NCBI GenBank assembly: GCA_947175045.1
Contig: CAMWLH010000130.1
Span: 1 to 6,317 of the forward strand
Reading direction: 5' to 3'
DNA length: 6,317 nucleotides
Source of the DNA: an uncultured Clostridia bacterium
Lineage (GTDB): Bacteria > Bacillota > Clostridia > Oscillospirales > Ruminococcaceae
This document shows positions 1 to 6,204 of the stretch, piece after piece. The number at the start of each line of letters is the position of its first letter. The first letter of the stretch is position 1. The notes below the pieces were generated by a model. The model ran no database searches, was not told where the DNA came from, and worked only from the letters and a program-made list of their open reading frames with translations. A program made the position numbers and the translations under genes.

Positions 1-119
1 CCCTGTCGGTCGTCCTTGCCCGCTTGGGTTCCGGCGGGGGGGCTTGCCGTCCGTGGGGCCGGGCGGCGGGGCGGCTGTCTGCTGTGGTGCGGTCGGGTGG
101 GGCGGGTGGGGGGGCGGCG
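1..119 (-). other. Low-complexity Pro/Arg-rich tail of the flippase
   Basis: After Gln481 the flippase frame enters a C-rich (on the coding strand) stretch encoding 39 residues dominated by Pro, Arg, Ala and Thr, up to the window edge. The stretch includes two C7 runs on the coding strand, at plus 106-112 and 37-43. All three minus-strand frames are open here, so the true frame is not decided by stops. One alternative frame reads as a Pro/Thr/Gln/Gly-rich tail with fewer arginines. It may be a genuine disordered cytosolic tail, a tail read in the wrong frame because of a homopolymer length error, or a contig-end artefact. Confidence 0.55.
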
Positions 120-1562
120 CTGGGCTGCTTCCGCGGCGGACTTGCCCGACTTGCGATTGATAAACAGCTTTACCGCCTTTACTCCCGATCTGAAATTGAA
201 CGCGACGATAAACAGGAACAAAACCGCGTTGATGACGTTCTGCCACAGACCGTATTCCATAAACATGACTACCGCGGACATTACCGCGATAAGGATAAGG
301 TTTGAGCATATCTTGTCCCAGTGTATACGCATATAGAGCAGCTTTTTGGTGTCGTTTACTCTGTAAATAAATACCAGCACATAGCTTACCAGGGTAGAGA
401 TCGCCGCACCTATGGCAGGGAAGTTTCCGGGAACAAGAACATTCAGCAGCAGGAGATTGAGCCCGATATTGGACAGCGCGCCTATCAGTGACGAAACAAA
501 GGAGTGGGTGGTCTTGTTGCTCGCCTCGTAGATAGAGCTGAGGAAGTTGTTGAAGCTCTGGAACACCACCGCGCACAGCAGCGCGGGAACGTAAAAATAG
601 GCGTATTGGAAGTCCTCATTGCCGAAAAACGGCATTATGATGGGGCGCAGAACCAGCATAATCCCCGCCGCCGCGAGGAACATCACCGTCTGCACCATAT
701 CGAAAATATTGGAGTAGAAATTGGATATCGTGCGCGAATTTCTCTCGGTTATAGCCGACATATGCCACGCCTGCGAGAATATTCCCACCACTATTGCCGC
801 AAGGTTCGGGAATTTAAAGGCGAAGGAATATACGCCGTTGGCGGATTTTCCGTGCCTCTCCGTTACCATAAAGGTGTCGGAAACGTTGATTATCCACCAC
901 ATTATCGCTGTCGGCATAAGCGGTATGCTGTACCGCAGCATTGCCCTGCGCAGGGATCTGTCGTGCCCGAAGGGGCGGTACGACCTATGCAGGTAGGCGG
1001 CGCTTGACAGGAATACCACCGATACAAAGTCAGCCAGCGATACCGACAGAACGTACCCGACCACGCCCATTTTGAGCAGCCCCAGAAACAGCAGGTTGAA
1101 CATTATGTTGATGACAGTCGTCAGTATGCCGTCTATGGCGAACAGCCTAACGTGCCCTCTCGCTCTGACATAGATGCCGCAGATGCCCTTTATGCTGCCC
1201 GTGAACACATACATATATATCAGCCACTGGTACCCCGTGAGCATGGGAATAAGCCCCACCAGCGGTACTGCCGCGGTAAATATGGCAAGACCGCACAGCG
1301 TGACGTTTATGCCTATGGAGAATACCATTCGCCCGTTGTTGTCCCTGTCCAGCGCATAGCGAAGCACGCCCTCGCTTATGGAGAGCGTAACTACCGATAT
1401 AAGCAGCGAGGAGGCGTTGATGATATTGGTTATATCGCCGAAGCCGTCGGTTCCCAGCCAGTCGGTGTAGAATCTCAGCATTACATACACCAGCAGCTTG
1501 GAGCTGAACTGTCCTATCGCCAGAACTATGGTATTATTTGCCAGTTTCTGATATTTGTTCAT
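1..1562 (-). CDS. Oligosaccharide/lipid flippase, MOP (Wzx/MVF-like) family, C-terminus cut by window edge
   Basis: This is a minus-strand reading frame of 520 codons, open from ATG at 1562-1560 to the left edge, with no stop seen. The start follows AAAGGGA a few bases upstream and lies 24 bases after the tadA stop. The protein starts MNKYQKLANNTIVLAIGQFS and is hydrophobic throughout, with about 12-14 predicted membrane segments (for example around residues 11-28, 45-66, 79-108, 145-162, 167-190, 212-228, 252-264, 290-312, 322-340, 355-376, 383-400, 420-435, 442-456). Typical of polysaccharide flippases are the N-terminal amphipathic helix with SSK, SISEGVLRYALD near 61-72, and the SIPLMPTAIMWWIIN block near 212-226. 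By family knowledge, such proteins flip lipid-linked oligosaccharides across the cytoplasmic membrane for cell-surface polysaccharide. The substrate cannot be inferred, because no glycosyltransferases are in view. The last 39 codons are an odd Pro/Arg-rich tail. Confidence 0.88.
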   Translation of the reverse strand, partial: MNKYQKLANNTIVLAIGQFSSKLLVYVMLRFYTDWLGTDGFGDITNIINASSLLISVVTLSISEGVLRYALDRDNNGRMVFSIGINVTLCGLAIFTAAVPLVGLIPMLTGYQWLIYMYVFTGSIKGICGIYVRARGHVRLFAIDGILTTVINIMFNLLFLGLLKMGVVGYVLSVSLADFVSVVFLSSAAYLHRSYRPFGHDRSLRRAMLRYSIPLMPTAIMWWIINVSDTFMVTERHGKSANGVYSFAFKFPNLAAIVVGIFSQAWHMSAITERNSRTISNFYSNIFDMVQTVMFLAAAGIMLVLRPIIMPFFGNEDFQYAYFYVPALLCAVVFQSFNNFLSSIYEASNKTTHSFVSSLIGALSNIGLNLLLLNVLVPGNFPAIGAAISTLVSYVLVFIYRVNDTKKLLYMRIHWDKICSNLILIAVMSAVVMFMEYGLWQNVINAVLFLFIVAFNFRSGVKAVKLFINRKSGKSAAEAAQRRPPTRPTRPHHSRQPPRRPAPRTASPPAGTQAGKDDRQ

Positions 1563-1586
1563 GAAGTCCCTTTTTGCAGCTTCCGA

Positions 1587-2042
1587 TCATTTATCCCTTA
1601 TCCGGCTGAAAAATTCAGTCAGCACCTCTCCGCAGCGTTCCCGCAGGATGCGGCTGCGAACCAGCGGTATATGGGTGAATTTCTCGTCGAACAGGGTCGC
1701 GACGGAGGCGCACGCGCCGTTTTTGTCGTCAAACGCGCCGTAGACAAGGCGCTTCAGCCGCGCGTTCATGACGGCTCCCGCGCACATGGGGCAGGGCTCG
1801 AGGGTGACGTACAGCGTACAGTCCGTCAGGCGCCACTGCCCGAGCGCTTCCGCGGCTTTCTCTATGGCGATCATCTCGGCATGGGCAAGGGGGGAGCATA
1901 GCTGCTCGCGAAGATTGTAACCCTCGCCTATGATATTTCCCGCGCCGTCCACCACGATCGCTCCCACGGGGATCTCGCCGAGCTCCCCCGCCTTTTTGGC
2001 AAGCTCGAGAGCCTTTAGCATAAACTCCTCGTCAAGTGTCAT
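1587..2042 (-). CDS. tadA: tRNA adenosine(34) deaminase TadA
   Basis: This 151-residue protein has the size of bacterial TadA. The zinc-dependent cytidine deaminase-like fold is clear: the PVGAIVV strand at 25-31, the HAE motif with zinc ligand His54 and proton-shuttle Glu56, and the PCPMC motif with zinc ligands Cys84 and Cys87. Asn43 fits the conserved nucleotide-contacting position. By family knowledge the enzyme converts the wobble adenosine 34 of tRNA-Arg(ACG) to inosine in the cytosol, so that one tRNA decodes CGU, CGC and CGA. It acts as a homodimer and is normally essential. The ATG at 2042-2040 lies 4 bases after the stop of the 1000-codon gene. Its ribosome binding site lies inside that gene's last codons, which suggests coupled translation. 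The C-terminal helix (EVLTEFFSRIRDK) is complete, and no catalytic residue is missing. The alternative, a guanine or cytosine deaminase, is less likely given the HAE/PCPMC spacing and overall TadA similarity. Confidence 0.96.
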   Translation of the reverse strand: MTLDEEFMLKALELAKKAGELGEIPVGAIVVDGAGNIIGEGYNLREQLCSPLAHAEMIAIEKAAEALGQWRLTDCTLYVTLEPCPMCAGAVMNARLKRLVYGAFDDKNGACASVATLFDEKFTHIPLVRSRILRERCGEVLTEFFSRIRDK

Positions 2043-2046
2043 AGCC

Positions 2047-5000
2047 TTACAATCTCCTGAACGCCTGCGCAGCTATCGTGATGATCACCCACGCCAGGTT
2101 GTAGAGAAGAATAAAGAAGCAATTGAACATATCGTAATTGGTGAACAGCACGAAGATAAGCGCCAGAAGTATTCCCAAACCCGTGCCCGCGATCTGCATT
2201 ATGCAGCCCATGCCGATTCTGCTGCGGAGGGTTTTGGCGCCGTTGACTGCCGTGGCGAAAGACGTGAATGTCCCATCGCAGGAGACCGCCGCGCTGCCCT
2301 TGGGGATAAATTTGGTGTTTTCGTTGAAGGTGTCGTGCTGCTCGAAGGGAATGACCCTTATCTGCTCCGCGTCGATATCGAAAAGCTCCGCTATCACGGA
2401 ATCGGTCACCATACCGTCGACGGTCTTTATAACAAGGCTCACGCCGTTTTTAGCCAGCTTGTCGACGTTCTGCTTGACCTGGTTGTTGGCGGTAAGCTCC
2501 ACGAAAAACAGCAGTATTACCTCGCCGCCCACCGCGAGATAAATTACCTCGTCGTCGTTTTTGTTGGCAGCCTTTACCTTTTTCATATCGGGAACGATTA
2601 TTTCGTGGGATTTCATATGCTCTCGGTTTCCGATCAGCACGCGTCTGCGGTCAATCCAGCCCAGAACGCCGAGATTGCTCTCGTAAACGCAGTTGCTGAC
2701 GCTTTTCAGAAGCTGCTGCTTGTAGTTGAGCATTCCGAAAAACGCGTCCGCCATTACGCTGTCCGCCGCCACCGCAAGGCTAGCCGCGTAGATTATAGCC
2801 TCGTCAAGCTGCACCTTTGGGGTGCTGCTCTTTTTGTGCTTGTTGTAGTTCCAGATGTTGTTTACCTTTACGGAGTTCGCGGGGAAAAGCGTTTTCGCGT
2901 CTATCAGCACCGCGTTGGTCTCGCTGAACTCCTCCACCGCGCCGTAGCCCAGTATCGCGCAGTTCTTGGCGGTCATTTTTCTTGAGGCGGTAAGCAGCGG
3001 GAGGGTCACTATAAGCGAGCCCGTGAACGCCGCGCCGATGGAGAAGATACCGCTCACAACGGTAGAAGCCCAGGATACATTGTTCATGACATACTGGCTA
3101 GATCCCATAAAGTAGGCGAACAGACCGCCCCCTATCGCGGCGCATATGGTCGCGGGAGCTGCCGCGCGGGCTATTCTGTCGGAAACGTCCTCGCAGTAGG
3201 TGGAGATGATAAAGTCGCAAAGCAGCTCGGTCTTGCGCATCGACGCTACCGCGGGAATGCCCGTCACAGCGGTGCGCGCGAGCTGATGAGCGCCCTCGCT
3301 GTCGCAGTTCTGCACGAAATATTTCGCCCTGTCGCCGGAGGTGAAGCTGAAATTCCTGCGCGCAGCCCTTACCGTAAACAGCTTTGACACTGTGTTGAAG
3401 CAAAGCGCCGTTAGGGATACGATAATATAAACATGGGAGCGCCCGCGATGGATATACTCCACCTGTGCGAGGTAAGGAATTATCGCGGCAATGGCGGTAA
3501 TATGCGCCAGCGCGCAGAGAGTGTCCCCGTCGGGGCGGAGCTTTACCAGCCGCGAGAAACCGTTTGTGATAACGCTCGAGCAGGCGGTAAAGCTCAGAAT
3601 GCCTATGATAAGATACGCGTAAAGGTAATTGTCGGGGTGGGTTATCTTGTTCACAAGATCGGTCACAACACCCATATTTATACCAAACTGATTGGTTATG
3701 GCGATGAACAGCGCCACAGCGAGCAGCGCTCCCAGAATAACAAGCCGTCCCAGCAGACCCTTTGAGGCACGCTCCAGCCTGTCGGCGATTACGTTCTCGT
3801 CGTCGAGGTCGATCTCCTCTTCCTCCTCGTCATCGTCCTCTTCGTACTCCTCGGCGGCAGAGTCCACCTCGTCGCCGATATCCTCAAGGATAAAGCCCGA
3901 CAGTCTGCGCTTTCTCTTCTGCGCCAGCTCGTCCGCCCTGCGAACCTGCTCGACGGGGTCGGGCAGGCTTTCGGTATTGTCCGCGGCGTTGATAATGCCG
4001 GTGTCTATCAACTTTTTGTCGAGGTCGATGTTGAGCGGCTCGGAGAGCTGCTTTTCCGCCTCGTCCATCTTGTCGATATTATAAGTCGCTTCGCTGACGC
4101 GGCTTTTTTCACGCTGCTCCTGCACCTGCTTGTTCAGGGACTCCACAAAATCCCCGTCAGACTTCTCGCGTGAGCCCTGCCGTCCCGTCGCCGGGAAAAG
4201 CACGTCGTCGGCGCGTTTGCGGCTGGTCACGGGGGAGTACTCCTTTACCTTTGCCTCGCCGCCCGCTATCTTTTTCAGATCGTTGCCGGCGACCGCAAGA
4301 GTGTCGGTGACCTCGCGGGCGTTTCCGTTCAGCGCTCCCGCCGCCTTTGCGCGGGAGTCCAGCGGGTTGAGGGAGTCCAGCAGCTCGTCGGGGCTTTCAG
4401 CCTCCATATCCGCCCGAAGCAGTGCGCGGTTAAACTCCTCCACGCGCTTCTGTTTGCGTATCTGCATGGTATCGGTGGGCACGTCGTGGAAAACGATATC
4501 GTTCTCCTGCCCGAAAACCTTGACGTCATCGTCGTTCTCCGGCATTTTTATATCGCCAAATACCTTGACTTCCGCGGTATCCTCGTTTTCGGCGCTGCCC
4601 GAGCCGAAGCCCCCGAACAGCTCCGCCGTATCGTAAGGCGAGGACATTTCGGAGGAATACCCCGGATCGTGCTCGTCGCTTTCGGTTATTTTGTCCGCGG
4701 CGGCGCTTATCTCGGCGGCAAGCCGCATCTGACTTTCCTGCTCGGTGCGCTGCCTTGCGGCAAGGCGCTCGTTGAGCTGCTCCGCCTCGCGGCGCTGCTG
4801 CTCCAGCCGTCTGCGCTCCGCTTCCTGCGCCCTTATTGCCGCCAGATCCGCGGACGCGCCCTTTTTCGGCGTTCTCTTGCGCGAGGGTATGCCCCTCATT
4901 CTGTCCACGGAGCGGATAGCGTCGTCAAGCTCTGTCCCTCCGATAATATCGGTTATGCTGCCGTCGTATCCTCCCGTTTCGTCGGAGACGTCCCTCTTGG

Positions 5001-5049
5001 TGTCGACCTCCGCCAGAATATCATCAATACTGTATTTATCGTCAGCCAT
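2047..5049 (-). CDS. Degenerate P-type (P1B-like) ATPase-related membrane protein with long acidic/coiled-coil N-terminal extension
   Basis: This is a 1000-residue protein. ATG at 5049 follows AGGAGA (5056-5061) with 6-base spacing. Residues 1-430 look cytosolic and mostly disordered: a short helix YSIDDILAEVD (6-16), a charged likely coiled coil (66-120), a doubled VKVFG motif (161-165, 176-180), a basic patch KRKRR (378-382) and an acidic run (401-417). Then come likely membrane helices near 432-451, 475-494, 510-528 and 538-556, a loop (557-628), helices near 629-648 and 660-685, a soluble part (690-945), and helices near 947-968 and 974-995. This is the P1B ATPase layout. Echoes of that family include GVLGWIDRRRVLIGN (794-808) in the N domain and LVIKTVDGMVTDSVIAELFDI (872-892), where TGD becomes TVD. 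At the phosphorylation site, VLID717AKT stands for VxxDKTGT. The CPC, TGE, HP and GDGxxD motifs are not recognisable. It is probably not an active pump; the function is unknown. The P-type relationship is my inference from motif order. Confidence 0.85.
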   Translation of the reverse strand: MADDKYSIDDILAEVDTKRDVSDETGGYDGSITDIIGGTELDDAIRSVDRMRGIPSRKRTPKKGASADLAAIRAQEAERRRLEQQRREAEQLNERLAARQRTEQESQMRLAAEISAAADKITESDEHDPGYSSEMSSPYDTAELFGGFGSGSAENEDTAEVKVFGDIKMPENDDDVKVFGQENDIVFHDVPTDTMQIRKQKRVEEFNRALLRADMEAESPDELLDSLNPLDSRAKAAGALNGNAREVTDTLAVAGNDLKKIAGGEAKVKEYSPVTSRKRADDVLFPATGRQGSREKSDGDFVESLNKQVQEQREKSRVSEATYNIDKMDEAEKQLSEPLNIDLDKKLIDTGIINAADNTESLPDPVEQVRRADELAQKRKRRLSGFILEDIGDEVDSAAEEYEEDDDEEEEEIDLDDENVIADRLERASKGLLGRLVILGALLAVALFIAITNQFGINMGVVTDLVNKITHPDNYLYAYLIIGILSFTACSSVITNGFSRLVKLRPDGDTLCALAHITAIAAIIPYLAQVEYIHRGRSHVYIIVSLTALCFNTVSKLFTVRAARRNFSFTSGDRAKYFVQNCDSEGAHQLARTAVTGIPAVASMRKTELLCDFIISTYCEDVSDRIARAAAPATICAAIGGGLFAYFMGSSQYVMNNVSWASTVVSGIFSIGAAFTGSLIVTLPLLTASRKMTAKNCAILGYGAVEEFSETNAVLIDAKTLFPANSVKVNNIWNYNKHKKSSTPKVQLDEAIIYAASLAVAADSVMADAFFGMLNYKQQLLKSVSNCVYESNLGVLGWIDRRRVLIGNREHMKSHEIIVPDMKKVKAANKNDDEVIYLAVGGEVILLFFVELTANNQVKQNVDKLAKNGVSLVIKTVDGMVTDSVIAELFDIDAEQIRVIPFEQHDTFNENTKFIPKGSAAVSCDGTFTSFATAVNGAKTLRSRIGMGCIMQIAGTGLGILLALIFVLFTNYDMFNCFFILLYNLAWVIITIAAQAFRRL
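2053..2058 (-). promoter_or_regulatory. tadA ribosome binding site inside upstream gene
   Basis: On the minus strand AGGAGA covers the Arg-Arg codons just before the TAA stop of the 1000-codon gene, with 10 bases between it and the tadA ATG. The long spacing and the position within the upstream reading frame suggest that tadA is translated by ribosomes finishing the upstream gene. No separate promoter was seen. Confidence 0.7.
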
Positions 5050-5067
5050 TTTTTATCTCCTGATCTC

Positions 5068-5141
5068 AAAAAAATTTTCCGCGACCCGCCCGCAAATACT
5101 CCGCTGACGCTCCGTTTTCACGGGCTCCCGCGGAAAATTTT
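5068..5141 (-). terminator. Long-loop terminator-like stem with T7 tract, directly before a ribosome binding site
   Basis: Read on the minus strand, AAAATTTTCCGCG (5141-5129) pairs perfectly over 13 bases with CGCGGAAAATTTT (5083-5071). The second arm runs into a tract of seven T's (5074-5068). The 45-base interior can pair further, with CCCGTGAAAAC against GTATTTGCGGG partly matching. This has the parts of an intrinsic terminator for rlmB or for a leader transcript. However, the AT part of the stem overlaps the T tract, and the loop is long for a classical terminator. The T tract ends only 6 bases before AGGAGA, so pairing here could also affect translation of the 1000-codon gene. Confidence 0.4.
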
Positions 5142-5170
5142 CCTGCGTGGGCTAAGCGATGCTCTTTGCG
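5084..5170 (+). repeat. Imperfect ~87-base intergenic direct repeat, copy 1
   Basis: This segment aligns almost without gaps to 5250-5335. Blocks shared exactly include GCGGAAAATT (5130-5139 here) and TGCGTGGGCT (5144-5153 here, 5308-5317 in copy 2), and GATGCTCT (5158-5165, 5322-5329). The first half contains CTCCG motifs in both copies and CCG(T/C)TTTCACGG, which can fold on the (G)CCCGC side. Copy spacing is about 165 bases. The divergence suggests an old duplication or two insertions of one dispersed element. I do not recognise the family. Confidence 0.7.
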
Positions 5171-5175
5171 GTGAC

Positions 5176-5204
5176 ATTATGTTGCTCTTGGCAAATGATT
5201 TAAA
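5176..5204 (-). promoter_or_regulatory. Weak candidate promoter for the 1000-codon gene operon
   Basis: On the minus strand TTTAAA (5204-5199) and CATAAT (5181-5176) are separated by exactly 17 bases, matching 4/6 and 5/6 of the sigma-A consensus. Transcription would start near 5169, giving a leader of about 120 bases that contains the stem-loop at 5068-5141. A CATAATG-like sequence in opposite sense also occurs after repeat copy 2, so part of the match comes from repeat content. Confidence 0.3.
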
Positions 5205-5219
5205 AGAATTTCCCGCACC

Positions 5220-5248
5220 GTACAAATGTTGCAAAGCAACATTTGTAC
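5220..5248. repeat. Perfect palindrome, 13-base arms with 3-base loop
   Basis: GTACAAATGTTGC (5220-5232) and its exact reverse complement GCAACATTTGTAC (5236-5248) flank AAA. It sits between the two copies of the direct repeat. Neither side carries a run of T's, so it is not an ordinary intrinsic terminator. The inner part GCAAAGCAAC (5231-5240) recurs inverted at 5338-5347 (GTTGCTTTGC). It may be a dispersed hairpin element, an RNA-processing site or a protein-binding site. Confidence 0.8.
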
Positions 5249-5249
5249 T

Positions 5250-5335
5250 AGCCCGCCGCGAAAGCTCCGCGTCCGCTCCGCTTTCACGGCGGCTTGCGGA
5301 AAATTCATGCGTGGGCTTAATGATGCTCTCTGCGG
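5250..5335 (+). repeat. Imperfect ~87-base intergenic direct repeat, copy 2
   Basis: This is the second copy of the element described at 5084-5170, in the same orientation and one or two bases shorter in the GCGGAAAATT-C-ATGCGTGGGCT region. Its first part can form its own hairpin: GCCCGCCGCGAAAGC (5251-5265) against GCTTTCACGGCGGC (5280-5293), with one mismatch and one bulge. The loop contains a GCTCCGC direct repeat (5264-5270 and 5274-5280). Unlike copy 1, the extended AAAATTTTCCGCG arm and T tract are absent. Confidence 0.7.
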
Positions 5336-5381
5336 GCGTTGCTTTGCTGCGTGAGCATAATGTCGCTCTAATCTGTCAGTC

Positions 5382-6116
5382 TTATTTCCTGTGCTTAACT
5401 ACCTCATACATCAATATACCGGCGGAAACGGAGGCGTTAAGCGAATTTACCTTGCCCATCATCGGCAGCGAGAGGGTCATGTCACAGCTTTCCCTTACCA
5501 ACCGACCCAGACCGAAGCCCTCGGAGCCTACCACCAACGCGATACCGCCTGACAACTCCGCTTTGTCATAGGGAGTGCCGTCGGCTTCCATGCCGTAGAC
5601 CCAGATGTTTTCCTTCTTGAGCCGCTTTATCGTGTCCACCAGATTGGCAACGCGCGCCACTTTGAGCCACGCCGCCGCGCCCGCGGAGGTCTTGTATACC
5701 GTCGCGTTAAGGGACGCGCTTCGCCTTTTGGGGATTATCACTCCGTCGGCTCCCGCCGCTTCCGCAGTGCGGATTATAGCCCCGAGATTATGAGGGTCGG
5801 CGATCTCGTCCGCTATGATGATAAACGGCGGCTTGCCCTTTTGCTTTGATATCTCCAAAATATCCTCCACCGTGGAGTAGGAGCAGGCGGCAAGCTCCGC
5901 GGCTGCTCCGCCGTGCTTTTCGGTTCCGCACAGGGCGTTCAGCTTTTCGGCGCTTACCTCTTTGACGACCGCGCCGCGCCGCTTGGCAAGCGGTATCAGC
6001 TTTCCAAGAGAGATTTCCCTCTGAACGTACAGAGTGTCGATTTCCTGCTCGGAATTGAGGGCTTCCGTCACGGCGTTACGCCCGTAAATGAGCCTTATGT
6101 CAATTTCTTTTTCCAT
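5382..6116 (-). CDS. rlmB: 23S rRNA (guanosine 2'-O-)-methyltransferase, RlmB/TrmH SPOUT family
   Basis: This 244-residue protein matches the usual RlmB length. An N-terminal substrate-binding domain (IYGRNAVTEAL at 10-20, HGG at 68-70) precedes the SPOUT catalytic domain. Motif 1 spans 103-121 and includes PHNLGAIIRTAEAAG, with Asn110 and the likely catalytic Arg116. Motif 2 is VVGSEGFGL (195-203) and motif 3 is SLNASVSAG (225-233). Together motifs 2 and 3 form the knotted S-adenosylmethionine pocket. By family knowledge the dimer methylates the ribose of a guanosine in the peptidyl-transferase P loop (G2251 in E. coli numbering). A closely related tRNA or other rRNA target cannot be excluded from sequence alone. 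I prefer ATG at 6116-6114 because AAGGA lies 5 bases before it; an in-frame TTG at 6131 would lengthen it by five residues but leaves no site upstream. It has its own strong promoter. In many Bacillota rlmB sits near cysS, which is not in view here. Confidence 0.93.
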   Translation of the reverse strand: MEKEIDIRLIYGRNAVTEALNSEQEIDTLYVQREISLGKLIPLAKRRGAVVKEVSAEKLNALCGTEKHGGAAAELAACSYSTVEDILEISKQKGKPPFIIIADEIADPHNLGAIIRTAEAAGADGVIIPKRRSASLNATVYKTSAGAAAWLKVARVANLVDTIKRLKKENIWVYGMEADGTPYDKAELSGGIALVVGSEGFGLGRLVRESCDMTLSLPMMGKVNSLNASVSAGILMYEVVKHRK

Positions 6117-6121
6117 ATTTT

Positions 6122-6127
6122 TCCTTT
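6122..6127 (-). promoter_or_regulatory. rlmB ribosome binding site (decides the start)
   Basis: AAAGGA on the minus strand ends 5 bases before ATG 6116-6114. It lies inside the reading frame if the upstream TTG at 6131 were used, which argues for the ATG. Confidence 0.75.
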
Positions 6128-6157
6128 TCAAGCTGCATTTTCAATCATACATCATTT

Positions 6158-6186
6158 ATTATATCATAAATCCCCCCGTATTTCAA
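6158..6186 (-). promoter_or_regulatory. Sigma-A promoter of rlmB
   Basis: On the minus strand the -35 box TTGAAA (6186-6181, 5/6 match) and the -10 box TATAAT (6163-6158, 6/6 match) are separated by exactly 17 bases. Transcription would begin near 6151, leaving a leader of about 35 bases before the rlmB ATG. The spacer contains an unusual run of six G's. Confidence 0.82.
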
Positions 6187-6204
6187 CTATAAAAAGGGAA
6201 AGTA

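Larger units (their letters stand above)
5050..5381. other. Gene-free 332-base spacer built of repeats and hairpins
   Basis: I see no credible gene between the rlmB stop and the start of the 1000-codon gene. The plus-strand frames crossing it are antisense shadows. From left to right on the plus strand it holds the A7 tract and long stem-loop (5068-5141), repeat copy 1 (5084-5170), a possible minus-strand promoter (5176-5204), a perfect palindrome (5220-5248), repeat copy 2 (5250-5335), and a short segment with GAGCATAATGTCGCTC (5353-5368). That last segment resembles, in rearranged form, TGACATTATGTTGCTC at 5172-5187 after copy 1. The stretch is more GC-rich in the repeats and AT-rich between them. 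Confidence 0.75.

Noticed and set aside
504..1901. Plus-strand frames of 167 and 249 codons
   Set aside because: These are His/Tyr/Arg-rich shadows of the flippase and tadA genes; the minus-strand proteins are clearly real.
1930..2985. A 351-codon plus-strand open frame
   Set aside because: It lies antisense to tadA and the 1000-codon gene, has no family resemblance, and fits a shadow of GC-rich codon use on the other strand.
3692..4636. Ser-rich plus-strand frames of 130 and 168 codons
   Set aside because: They are reverse-strand readings of the Glu/Asp/Arg-rich N-terminal extension of the 1000-residue protein.
2047..5049. Annotating the 1000-residue protein as an active copper/heavy-metal exporting ATPase
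   Set aside because: No CPx, TGE, DKTGT or GDGxxD motif and no N-terminal CxxC metal-binding domain can be seen, so the pump function is not supported.
5220..5248. The perfect palindrome as an intrinsic terminator
   Set aside because: No T tract follows on either strand and the stem is not GC-rich at its base.
5084..5335. A CRISPR array
   Set aside because: There are only two long, diverged repeat copies, no series of short identical repeats with regular spacers, and no cas genes.
4486..5571. A 361-codon plus-strand open frame crossing the repeat spacer
   Set aside because: It is antisense to the 1000-codon gene and to the end of rlmB, with mixed composition along its length and no recognisable domain.
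6117..6131. TTG start at 6131 for rlmB
   Set aside because: The ribosome binding site AAAGGA lies between this TTG and the ATG at 6116, and the family length fits the shorter form.
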